Source of the DNA: Zygnema cylindricum
Taxonomy: Eukaryota > Streptophyta > Zygnematophyceae > Zygnematales > Zygnemataceae
Length of the DNA stretch: 59,728 bases
Assembly (NCBI GenBank): GCA_037447655.1
Contig: JBBHKE010000489.1
Coordinates: 1 to 59,728, forward strand
Direction: 5' to 3'
The notes beneath the pieces were generated by a model, which was given only the letters and a program-made list of their open reading frames with translations, was not told the DNA's origin and did no database searches. The position numbers were made by a program, and so were the translations under genes. This document shows positions 49,252 through 59,728 of the stretch, one piece after another; within the stretch, counting starts at the first letter, position 1; each line of letters begins with the position of its first letter.

Positions 49252-52200
49252 TTAATGTTGCTTCTTATTCTTCTTTGCTGCAATAATTTGCTGTTCGCAA
49301 ATTTCAAAAATGCTTCCATCATACATTCCTCGGATAGCATCCTTACTGACGAATCCCTTAGAATCTTTGAGGAGAAGATAGGTCAAACCCCACTCCAATT
49401 TCTCAGCAGTCCTGTCAATGCCATAATAACAAAATTAAAAACCAAAATATGCAAATCTCAGCAGTTCTAATGTACAAAGATAACGGGTTGCGAAACAACT
49501 AAGCAAAGGAGCAAAAGGAAAACGGGCAATGAGTTGTTAACAGTAAAGTGCTAAAAGAAAGCTACCAGCCAAATGGATCCATGACGTTCCGGTTCGCCTC
49601 AGTCAACTCCAATAACTCGAAGAAGGTTAACGCATTTTTCTGGCCGTGGTCAAACTTCGAAAAAAGCTCTTCGAACTTCTCCGGTACAAACCTGCGCAAA
49701 TTGAAAAAGCCACATACTGAAATTTCAGATTTTTTTTAACAAGAGAATCTGAAGGCAGAGAAACTTCAGAAATCTAGTCTACAATCAAACTGTCCCCATT
49801 AAAGCGAGAAAAGAAAACTGGCATGATTTGTATTAAGAGGAAAAAAAAAATATCCATTGTTCTGACCATCACGATATTATAATCTCTTACCTCCCCTCTG
49901 TGTCATAGACTTCTGAGTCGCTTCCATGTTTCGCTCGGTGGATGTTTTTAACAATAATTGACAGTGTTGGGGAGGGAAGCCAGGACTGCAACCCCATATA
50001 TATGGATGCATCTTTATCAGCAACAACCTAACTGATAATAATGTCAAATTTTGTAAAAACAGGTTTACACAATGGACAAAATCAACAAGCAAAAACTTAA
50101 ATTAATCATTTATTTTGTGAAGTGAAACAAACTCCATCAGCTAAACTGATTTCCACTTTACAAACTAAAAGACATAAGCAGCAATAAATTTAAACAACCA
50201 TAAACCTCACAACAAATCTTTATCAATGGTATTATTACTATGATTATTGTGCTCACATTCTGTGTGGCCCAACTGAAGGCTCCGTTGATAACAAATATGG
50301 CACCAAAAGACCAGAGTGGATTGAAACCGATTGCACGGAAACCTGAAACAACCAAACGCCCTCCACCTCCAAAATAAGATGAGACACAGTCACAATCCAC
50401 AATGTTCTTATGTGCAAAATTTTGAGAATGTTTTCTTCCAGAGTTAAGTGTTTTTATTAAAATCAGTATCAAAATCTTCCTTTTACCCAAATGTTGATAA
50501 TATGGTCATACGTATTGCACGACATCTGCCTCAAGTACTGATTTTCTAACACACTAGCGCCACCAAAACTATAACAATGTAGTCTCTAAACACAAATATC
50601 GGAAAAGAGATGCTCTGACACATGGCAAGATTTGTTCAAAAAGACAACTTTGACTTTGTTTTACTTCTCACCAGAGGATAAAATTACTAATAAGTACAAA
50701 AACATTGGCATTTTGGTGACAAGACAGACAAACATATATACAATCTCTCATTTTAAAAACATTTTACTACATTTGAGCAAGGTCCAGTTTGAAAAAAGCG
50801 AGGTAAGAAACAAACTCGTTATTCGTAGACGCGTAAACAAAAGGGAAGCAGATACATCAAACCACTATCACCAACGAAAGGAATCCTACCCCATCCTATC
50901 CTGATAACATTGCTTACCAGCGTAGGTTTCCCACGGATAAATTATACCATCGCCATTACGATCGAAAAAAGCAACATGTTGCTGCAATACAGAAAGATTC
51001 TTGGTATCATGGCCGGTTGAACCATTAGGATGTTCCTTGTCCACAGCTAAACTTCCCCGGGGAACATCTGCAGTAGTACAGTAATAAAAAACATGATAAG
51101 CAACATAGTACAAAAAAATTTAATATCTTAAAGTACGCACTTTTCACGAAAAATCGAATCAGTACGTACAGTACGTGGTTAAATTGATCCAATAAAGTCA
51201 TAGTTGTTCAAATCGCGCGATTTTTTCCTTTTTTCCGATTAAAACGTATAATTCGTGACTTTTGAATAAATCGGAAAAAAACGCGATGTACTTTCTGTCC
51301 GGTAAACTGAACGGATAATTTACGGAAACTGTACGGTATGTATAGTAATTGTACGGTTTTGTACCCAAAAAGTACGGAATTTGACAAAAAGATACGTTGC
51401 ACTTCGTAGTACTTTCTGTCCGGTAAACTGAACAGAAATCTAACGGGAAACGTACGGAATTGTACCAACATTGTACGGACTATGACGAAAAAAAACGGGA
51501 ACTGTACGAAAAATGTACAAACTGCGGGATATGTAAAATTTATTTTTGTTTACATGTACGGAATTGTACGGAAGAAAATTCATTAACGATTTTAACGATT
51601 TTTTCAAAAGGTTCAATGCGTTTGTTACGTATAATTCGTCGCGATTAGATCGTTCGCACGAAACGCCGTGAACAACTGTGAATAAAGTTGACCCGCATTG
51701 TACGGTCAAACTAAATAGTACGTATTTCGTACGATGTATTGACTTTTTAGTTTTTACACAGTAACGTACAGTACGTGGTACGAACTGATCGGCGTACTGA
51801 AAACCCTGTGCCACCGTGGCACTTTCGTACTACATGAAACAAGCTTAACAAGGTTACAGTCCTTTCTATGTGATGTCCGTTTTCGACCGCCTTTAGGGGA
51901 AGGAGACTTGCATTCCATGATTACCAGAAATAGTATTCTCTGTCGTGCCAAAATCCAGAAATCGGTATTTCAACTTCGTATTAATTAGAATACGAATACG
52001 AACTTGTTGCCAGAGTTGTAAGCAAAAGACTTTCACCCAAAAACCGTTTTCGTTATTACGTTATGTAAACCACAGTTCGAACTTTTCCTGAAAACTGCCC
52101 CTCCAGTTTATACTTTCCGTACATTCGTACGTGTAAAGGTAGGCACACGTAGGGGAGGGTACATTCCGTACATGTTACAAAAATACACGTTTACATGGTA

Positions 52201-53068
52201 CTGTACTTTTAAAGAATAAAAAAATCAGCACCCAAATAAACAAATAAAAGTCCGAAAATGTCTGAAAATGTTTTCCATGACTCGCAAGACTCAGGCTGAC
52301 ATCATCTACAACTCGCCAAGTACCACATTATAGTATTAGACTGACGTCATGTGTGAAAAAAAAATCAAATAAAAATAGTAACACAACATTTAATTTTAAA
52401 AAATTCATCTCAGGAAGTAAGGTAAGATAACCGATAGAAATATTCTGCAATGAAAAATGATCAATTTAAATTCGAAAAATGGCTTCCAAAAAGGTTTAAA
52501 CGATTAAATTAAACAGATAAAAAAACGTTTTTTGCTTTTGGGCATATCACTGAAAGCCTGAAATAACGTTGTTCTTCCCCCAAGTATTGGAATACATACT
52601 GTTCGAGAGATTACACAGTAAATTTTCTAAATTTTCTTTTCAAAAGAAAGAACAAAAGAGCTTTAACAAAAAAATCGGTTTTTTCTTGAAGATTCAAATA
52701 AGAACTAATACATATACGCTTGAGAGAAAAAACCAGCATTAGCGGAAAATACATCGAGTGAACTTGGATATTTAAATATATTGTAAACCTTTACCATAAA
52801 GGGTTTTACCATGATAAGCATTTGACTACAAAGAGCATTAAAATTGTCTACCATATCAAGATATAAAAACAAAGCATGCCTCTTGTAAACAAACAGATAT
52901 CCTTATCAACATTAACTTGTTACATAGACATTTCACACTGCAAAATTTTCAGGTTTATTTTCTTTTAAGAATAAACAATTGAAAGCTTATTTTTCTTATA
53001 ATGTCAGTCTAAACAACAGTACACAGGCAATACACAATTACAATTAAAAGAAAGACAGACATCTCAGT

Positions 53069-53107
<39 letters not shown>

Positions 53108-53207
53108 CGCGCGTACGTGGTTTGTCGATGTACTTCTCAAGCTCCTCAGTCTTTATTGGACGCTGGTAGGTGATTGGCGCACCGCTTGCTACAGAGAGGC
53201 TCGACAT
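49252..53207 (-). CDS. Caleosin (lipid-droplet calcium-binding peroxygenase)
   Basis: Haem peroxygenase of lipid droplets or ER that binds calcium. Minus-strand exons: 53207-53117 ([19 protein letters not shown]...), 51067-50918, 50342-50257, 49985-49891, 49691-49566, 49411-49252 (stop TAA). Borders are GT-AG, phases agree; 708 nt, 235 residues, normal for the family. The single EF-hand loop is intact ([12 protein letters not shown], exon 2), preceded by the conserved LQQH histidine. Exon 3 encodes the membrane segment; exon 4 has the Pro-rich WLPSP knot and the second conserved His in [14 protein letters not shown]. The C-terminal part has [14 protein letters not shown] and [16 protein letters not shown]. 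Intron 1 is 2.05 kb and begins with CG and CT repeats. No breaks. Confidence 0.95.
51283..51530. repeat. Tandem duplication rich in GTACGG in caleosin intron 1
   Basis: gtactttctgtccggtaaactgaac occurs at 51288 and 51411, each followed by a run of gtacgg hexamers. The unit is about 123 bp. The surrounding 51120-51800 is unusually dense in GTACGG/GTACG. Confidence 0.75.
53072..53113. repeat. (GA)n and (CG)n microsatellite at the caleosin exon-1 donor
   Basis: On the minus (sense) strand the intron begins GTACGCGCGCGCGC and then (TC)n for about 30 nt. The donor at 53116 is part of the alternating tract. Confidence 0.9.
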
Positions 53208-55840
53208 TTTTACAAAAAATGGAAGTTTTTCGATCAAAGCTGCGTTACCAAAGCTTCCTGCATGCAGGCAACTACGAATGCATGTGATTTATGTACTCCT
53301 TTTATCCTGCGCGTCCGTACAAGTAGCGCGTCCGTACGTGATTATAAATTTTGGAAGGAGGTCAACCTGCACAGGATGGTACCTAATCCCTTGTTTCATT
53401 TCAGGCTCAGACTAAAAATTTCCAAAAAAAAGTACTATGTACGTACGGAAAGAGTACAAAAAGTAGCGAGTTTATGTACCATTTTGTACGTCATTGCACT
53501 AGTTTTGTAACCGTTTTTAGTACTAGCTGTTCCTTTCTGAGAAGAAAACCGACATCCATGCAAGGATCCTCTCTGCTTTCCAGGCAAAATTTCACACATG
53601 TCACAGAAAAGTAACAAAAACAGCCACGTGTAATCCCCATGGAACAATTGGATGACACGGATGCAAGCAACTCCACGTGCAAAAACAATCGGCAGAAATT
53701 TGTGCTGCGTCATTTTGTAGTCTCTGGACGTAAGAACGAATGACACGTAGGCAGTAAAATATGTTACCGTACCGTGTTGTAAATTCTATGCTGTACGGCA
53801 CGTAATTGCCGTTTTAAAATAGCGTTGCATCCGGCCGTTTTGGAGCGAAACCGTTTCAAACAAAGCTAAACCGTTTTTTGCCAGTTCGTCATCGCTAATT
53901 CGCTGACGGCTTAAACAGAAACGTCGCAAAGCCGTTCTACTAAACTATGATAAAAACTACACCTTAGCGTTATTAACGCTAATTCGGTGCCCCCAAATTT
54001 TGACCCTAAAACCTTAAATAGAATTAATAACACTAAGTGTTTTTTACGTTAATGAAAGTATTGGTTAGATAGCGTTAATAATTCTCATTTTTTGTCATCT
54101 TGAACAGAGTGGTGTACGAAACGTGTCAGGTCGTACAAAATGGTACTTTGTAGCTTTACTCTTGTCTATAGCTTGGAGACTTGTCTAGGGGGTTCAAAGT
54201 GGATCGGGTCTATTTGGACCCTTTTTGATTGGGCATTTGCATCGTCCTCGCTTTTCCTTGCATGCAATCTGGCGGTGAGTTGCCTTGAAGCTTCCTGTGG
54301 TTGAATGGATCGATGCCCCTTCTCATTAACATATCTTTCATATGTCTAAACTAAATGTTTTTGTCAGTCACTGTGAATCCGTAAACTCCCTTAGCTTCCA
54401 TAACTTTGTATGCTCTTGTGCCTTTCGGAATTGAATGGTGGAAGTTTAACATTTTGTTGCAACAATTTTGACGAGGCGATTCCGTGCACTAGTCAAAGAA
54501 AGAAGTCGCGTCAAATATATTAGGTTTTACATAAAAGTATCTACTTGACCAACATTCGTTTCCATTGATGTCGTTGAAACCTCTTCCCATACTGTTGTTG
54601 TTCCTCGTCTACAAAAACTGTTATGTAGGTGGAGTTGGGCTCTTGTTGCCATGACGCTTTATAAAACTATAGAGAATGTTTATGTTTCACTGTGGAGTTA
54701 GTTTTTCCGGTCGCGTCTGTTTCGTTTGCTGTATTGATTTTCCTATTCGCTATGCAGTTTATAAGTTTTATAGTGTAGGTTAAGTTTCGTACAATAGTAG
54801 ACACTTGGATGCATTTGATTCGTGCACATTCTACATGCTATAAATGAATTAGGATTTGTTCCAGTGTCTTAAATTCGTACGAGTGTTAAGGTTAGATATT
54901 GAATGGGAGAGATAGTGGGGGATTATTGTGGCGAAAAAATCTCCAATGAAATAATACCGACTTCCATCGGATTGCCTTAAATATATATATGCAACATACG
55001 CCCCCGCTTGTTGTAATTGTGCAATTGATTGTTGTGTATATGACCATCCAATTGTCGTCGTGCTATTTGTTGGCATGGTGGTTCACGATCTTTAAAGATA
55101 AGTATGTCAGCTCTCAAATTTGTAAAGTCGGATTGCAAATTTCCTTCGACTCGTGGCATCTACATCAAAATTGTCACCTTTGCTTACGGGTGAATGGCAC
55201 AATCTAATGACCAATAATAAGTTGTCGACTAATAGCCATGAGCCATTTGACGAGAAAACTGGTAAATTCCATATGATATTGCAAAGTCAAAACTTGATAG
55301 CCAAAATACAAAAAAAATGGATTGTAAAATACAAGAATCTTTATCTTGCCCTTACTTGGTGGTGTGCATTCTTATTGATCAACCCTTCAAATAATATACA
55401 AAAAATGCTCCTTTATGACCCCACATACTTTTTGCATTCGATAAGCTGATATTTCCTTATGATCTCCAATAGTTAGCTTTTATACTGCTTGTTGGAAGGT
55501 GGACCACTCGCATATAATAACACATTGCAAGATTATGACGAACACCTGTTGAATGTTGCATGAAACTTTTATAAACTTTGCAAAAATGTGTTTTATTTGT
55601 GGAGCGGTGTTTTAAGATAAAGTTTGAAGATTACATGGCCGTGGGTCAAAAAATACAAGATTACAACTTTTGATACATTTTAAGTTTGTAGATGATGCAG
55701 ATCGTACTCTACATTCATTGTGCAGCCCAATGTGCCAAAGTAAAAGCTGTTTTTTGTTTTTTTCCTCATATAATAAGCGCCGTACTGCTAAAATTACAAC
55801 CGTACGAAGAAATTGCAAAAATGTATTGTTACAATTTTTT
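53208..55840. other. Region upstream of caleosin, mostly unassigned
   Basis: The first several hundred bases should hold the caleosin promoter; no clear TATA box was found. 53958-54116 is a MITE. 54120-55620 is moderately complex DNA with no confident gene; the ORF at 55153-55449 (98 aa) is unrecognised. 55640-55840 resembles the centre of the foldback at 13753-15312 (shared gccgtact and accgtacgaa contexts). Confidence 0.4.
53958..54116. mobile_element. 159-bp MITE of the TA-flanked family
   Basis: Starts tacaccttagcgttattaac and ends cagagtggtgta. The core ggtgcccccaaattttgacc is the best match to the family consensus seen at 22810 and 48065. Confidence 0.65.
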
Positions 55841-55843
55841 TAA

Positions 55844-57107
55844 GGGAATTGATTATGACAGTGACTGTTTTGGTTGCGGACAGTCACTAACGTCATTTTG
55901 TCAAAAAACGTACGTTTGAAGTACACACAGGTACAAATAAAGTACCGTTGAGTACAAATTTGACGGTCAATCGGTTGAACAACTTTGACTTTGAAAATAT
56001 TTTTCAACTGCTTAAAATTATGCCGCGCTTGCGAACGTCGACCGTCATAATAAATTTAGCAATTCACACGGCCGGCGAACGTTTACGGTAACAAAACTGC
56101 GGCAACCACATGTAAATAAAAAGTGTTGCAGACAGTCACTTTTTGTCTTTATGTGAGCTCCACGGTGAGAGAACTTAGCCGCAAAATTGAAATTTAATCG
56201 TGTAATCGTTACATTGAACTTAGACGCATAGTGAAACGAAACAATTTTAAACTGAAGTACTATAAGTTTCGTACAGAAATATTATAACGCACGAAAAGAA
56301 ATAAACTGTTATAATAAAACGAACCATATCATTTGAAATTAAATGAAAAAAATGCGCGTCGTTACGCGCGACGAAATCGAGCCACACTATATACGAATCA
56401 ACAGTCTAACATCGACAACGAAATGTTAGGATATTGGGCGAATCGGCTTCGGCCGAAATCGCGCCGTCAAATGTTTTGTTCGGTTCGCATCAGACCCTCA
56501 GTTATGTGTTGTTTCATTCGATACTGTAATTTTGTGTCGGTTCGGTTTGGTGCGAGCGCCGAGCGGTTTTCATTTGTACGAATCGCACGCTTGTCGATTT
56601 CGAAGAAATGTTGGTTCGCGAAGCGTGACGCGATTTTTTCGTCCGCGGAAATATTATATGTGTACGACGAACCGGCAATATTTCCGTACGAGACTTCAGT
56701 TTCAAGAGGCTTCGTTTCACTTTGAGTCTAAGTTCAATGTAACGCTTAGACGATTAAATTTCAATTTTGCAGCTAAGTGCTCTCACCGTGGAGCTCACAT
56801 AAAGACAAAAAGTGACTGTCTGCAACACTTTTTATTTACATGTGGTTGCCGCAGTTTTGTTACCGTAAACGTTCGCCGGCCGTGTGAATTGCTAAATTTA
56901 TTATGACGGTCGACGTTCGCAAGCGCGACATAATTTTAAGCGGTTGAAAAATATTTTTAAAGTCAAAGTTGTTCAACCGATTGACCGTCAAATTTGTACT
57001 CAACGGTGCTTTATTTGTACCTGTGTGTACTTCAAACGTACGTTTTTTGACAAAATGACGTAAGTGACTGTCCGCAACCAAAACAGTCACTGTCATTATC
57101 AATTCCC
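55844..57107. mobile_element. Second giant palindrome, 1.26 kb
   Basis: 55844 to about 56240 is the near reverse complement of about 56713 to 57107. Ends are gggaattgattatgacagtg and its inverse. Subterminal blocks cagtgactgttttggttgcg are almost perfect. The inner arms (56240-56710) pair less well, and the centre lies near 56475. No transposase is seen. Flanking bases (taa, aac) do not give a clear target duplication. Frames inside (56333-56906) are non-coding shadows of the arms. Confidence 0.8.
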
Positions 57108-57269
57108 AACACAAAAACGTCGACAAATTTAAAACAATACTTTATAGTTCTAAAACATTATTACGGTAACGAAAAAAAATTTACATTGTAACTTTTTAAA
57201 TCAAACAATTTCAAAAAACAGACGTACAGACGAACAAAGCATTTTTCAAAAATTGAGTGGTTGAGTAAA

Positions 57270-58010
57270 GTGTCGAGTGGTAAAACACAGTTCTAAAACT
57301 CAGTGCCCAAATATAGTGATGAATTTCAGCGCTCACATTTAGTGTCGAGACCTTTTATGTGCTCAAATTTAGTGTTAAAAGACTTTGTTGCACCGGATTC
57401 CAGAGCTAGAAGCATCTTCTAAAATCCTGTGGTGAAATCTAATGCTGCACTGAAATTTAGGATTGAAGATTCTAAATTTTGGTGTTGGAGATCAGAGTTG
57501 AATTACAGTGCTAAATTTTAGTACTAAAATCGAGTGCTTCACTAAATTTAAATGTTGATGTCATGTGCTAAAATCTAGTACGCAAATTCAGTGGTACACT
57601 AATATACAATGCTAAATTCCAAAGGGTAAACCTATCACTTCAATAAAGTGCTGCGATAAATTTTAGTGTTGAGCTGAACTTTAGTGTTGAAATTTAGTGG
57701 TTACATTTACTACTGCAAAAACGTGTTGAATTTCAAGTTTAGTGCTGCAATAAAATACAGTATCATAATCCATTGTAAGTGCACAATCTATTGCTACATT
57801 GAATTCTATTGTTTAATTATGGTGATAAAATCTAGTGCTTTAGAATATAGCATCACATCAAATATAATGCTTTAAATTGTGTTAAAATTAAATGTTGACT
57901 GAATTTAGTTTCTAAGATTTAGTGCTATACTTTAAGTTAAATTATAATGGTTAATGTATGTTTTCAAATCCAATGCTAAAATTTTGTGTTGCATTGAATC
58001 TCAAGGCTGA
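57270..58010. repeat. Degenerate TTTAGTG minisatellite
   Basis: Phrases such as aaatttagtgttgaa, aaatctagtgct and aatttagtgctgca recur every 12-25 bp with many changes. No fixed period is kept. It shares the tttagtgttga motif with the 17-bp array at 35517. Confidence 0.65.
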
Positions 58011-58339
58011 AAATTTCAACTTACATATATATTTTGCCAGACGTTATTGCGGATCGTTTCTAAAATGGACTGAAAATGCATTAAAGTAAAAAACCAATAT
58101 AGACAAACAATGGAAGTGATAAACGGGCGTAACTAACCTTGCAAAAAAAATGACAGTCAATAAGACATTAAGGACGGGTATGGGAGCGTGGAACCCTAGT
58201 AAAACCCTCTTAAAATTTCAATAATCAAGGAAATATCGCGATTTTTAACCGAAATCGAGAGGAACGTGGTCCACGACGCGTCCGAGGAATAACACGTACA
58301 GTTGACTGTACTGGCCGTAGATTTATCTGTACAGTCTAC

Positions 58340-58515
58340 ACAGTAATCGTCGATAGTTATCGATATCGGTGTTATCGCCGATAAGCAACCAATATTATCA
58401 GTTAATTATTGGCGATAACACCGATAACTATATATCGTACCAATATATCAATTATCGGCAACCCAAAAAAAAACCCATATCGATTATCGACAAATCCTTA
58501 CCGATACACAACACT
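58340..58515. mobile_element. hAT-type MITE, right end preserved
   Basis: The right end cgatacacaacacta (to 58515) is the exact inverse of TAGTGTTGTGTATCG at 35759. The body is rich in atcgata/ggcgataacaccgat repeats. The left end is not clear, and the poly(C)/poly(G) centre is absent. Confidence 0.5.
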
Positions 58516-59728
58516 ACGATTTAGTACGTCGCATGTTTTTGTATGGCGTTGTAGGCTTACAACCTTCCAGCCATGGTTGAACAAGAAACTTTTGCCGTTT
58601 TGCGTTTGACTCTCCCATCCGATCTCCATGAATGGACACAACATTTTTGAGGTCCATGCAAAATAAAAAACTTATTTTTTTGGGCCTTTGTTTGATTATT
58701 CCCAATGTGATTCCATAGAGCAGTACCCTAATTTTTTTCGTACGGTTGTACCTTTAGCAGTAATGGGCTAAGTTTTTTATGTAAACGACAGAAAATAACT
58801 TTTATTTTGGCACATGGCCGTAGCGTTAAAGAGAAAGGCTATGAATGAAAATAATTGTGACCACGCGTAAATTGGTGATAGTTCGAGAGAGAAAAACATA
58901 AAAAAAATGAAAATTTACTTCTATGTCAAAAACATAATTAGTGACGTCTACACTGGCGCAAAATTAGAATGACGTCCACCTTTTTTTCCGGATATTGGAA
59001 CACACGTAACGATACTTTCGCATGTAACCAAACTTTAGTCTTGTAACTTTGTTTTTAGCCAAGATTATCCTTACTACTTTCATAGCATTCGTATGTAAAG
59101 AAATTAGTTGTTACTTTAGATTGTGATGGAAGTTGACGTGGGTGTAATTTGTGACGGTTGTGGACGACTACAAAACTCGCGACAATTGATGAGATTTACA
59201 CAATAACGACGGTTGTAGGCGTCTAGCTACTTGTGACATTGTAGATGTTTAGGGTTTGTGATATTTTGACGTCACTCTCAAATTATGACAGCTTCGAAGT
59301 CACAAATTCTAAAATTTCCGCCATGGTTTCCATAATTTATTTTTTAGTATTTCTCACTTTACTTGCCATTAAAATACGCCCAAATATAGTAAAAAAAAAT
59401 AATTTTTAAAGATCTTTCATTTGAAACCATTATTGACTTTTTTCATTATAAGAATTGTGAGATGGACGCGGTAGTAGGAGCGGGAGAGAGAGAGAGGCGC
59501 GTTCATGGACTTCGCTTTTGCGAAATGGCGTTCGTTGGTCGAGACTGTAACAGCAATAGCGGATCGAACTTGTTTATAAAAGGGTATTTAGGTATTATGA
59601 GTATAGAGTACTAAATTTGGTAGACGTCCGCGAAAGAATCACGCTATTTGGAGTTATATTTTAAAAGTTATAGCGATGGGTGTATTTAGGTGATAGCGTG
59701 GGGTCTTAATAACAAGTGGGTATCATTG
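58516..59728. other. Single-arm remnant of the foldback family and unassigned DNA
   Basis: 58520-58640 (gtcgcatgttt...accttccagcc...tggttgaac) parallels one arm at 13950-14025. 58740-58830 parallels the central loop at about 14459-14525. 59110-59280 (gtgacggttgt...gcgtcta) parallels 13860-13925. No gene is seen to the window end; (GA)n lies at 59484-59495. Confidence 0.45.

Noticed and set aside
56333-56906. Arg-rich frames of 124-130 residues
   Set aside because: They lie in the arms of the second palindrome, where both strands stay open by symmetry.

Overview
The window is nuclear DNA from a eukaryote with spliced genes, and most likely from a green plant or alga. A ubiquitin-RPL40 fusion gene with the plant-type C terminus (ends RPKKKIK), a caleosin gene, and many GT-AG introns support this. 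A non-LTR element of the type with a C-terminal restriction-like endonuclease fits a non-seed plant or streptophyte alga better than a flowering plant. That last point is inference, and I cannot name the species. The DNA is AT-rich and has very many transposons, inverted-repeat elements, microsatellites and local tandem duplications.

Layout. 0-2.5 kb: the last four exons of a cationic amino acid transporter (CAT/SLC7-like) gene, + strand, cut by the window start. 3.2-11.4 kb: a 227-bp tandem repeat, then a Copia-type LTR element with gag but no recognisable pol, present as two head-to-tail units of about 3.1 kb. 11.4-18.75 kb: a patchwork of TA-flanked MITEs and long foldback elements flanked by TTA. 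18.785-23.312 kb: a degenerate hAT transposon carrying MITEs. 24.98-34.41 kb: a full 14-exon CAT gene, + strand, paralogue of the one at the window start. 35.5-36.3 kb: a 17-bp minisatellite interrupted by a hAT-type MITE with a poly(C)/poly(G) hairpin. 37.3-41.4 kb: a broken non-LTR retrotransposon. 43.5-46.4 kb: ubiquitin-RPL40, minus strand. 49.25-53.21 kb: caleosin, minus strand. 53.2-59.7 kb: MITEs, a second 1.26-kb palindrome and a degenerate TTTAGTG minisatellite.

The four cellular genes show no pathway link. The two CAT genes are a direct duplication about 32 kb apart that includes introns and 3' flank; the mobile DNA between them probably arrived later. Ubiquitin-RPL40 is a housekeeping ribosome/ubiquitin gene, and caleosin is a lipid-droplet calcium-binding peroxygenase.

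The most unusual signal is in the CAT genes. Short stretches spanning exon edges and their splice sites are duplicated into the neighbouring intron at four different exons, giving decoy acceptors or donors. In the paralogue pair the number of decoys at the same exon differs. Several introns also begin with a (CT)n run directly after the 5' splice site, in CAT and also in caleosin. Exon coordinates below were derived by hand from splice sites, phases and family resemblance; exons 2-4 of the complete CAT gene have unresolved edges.
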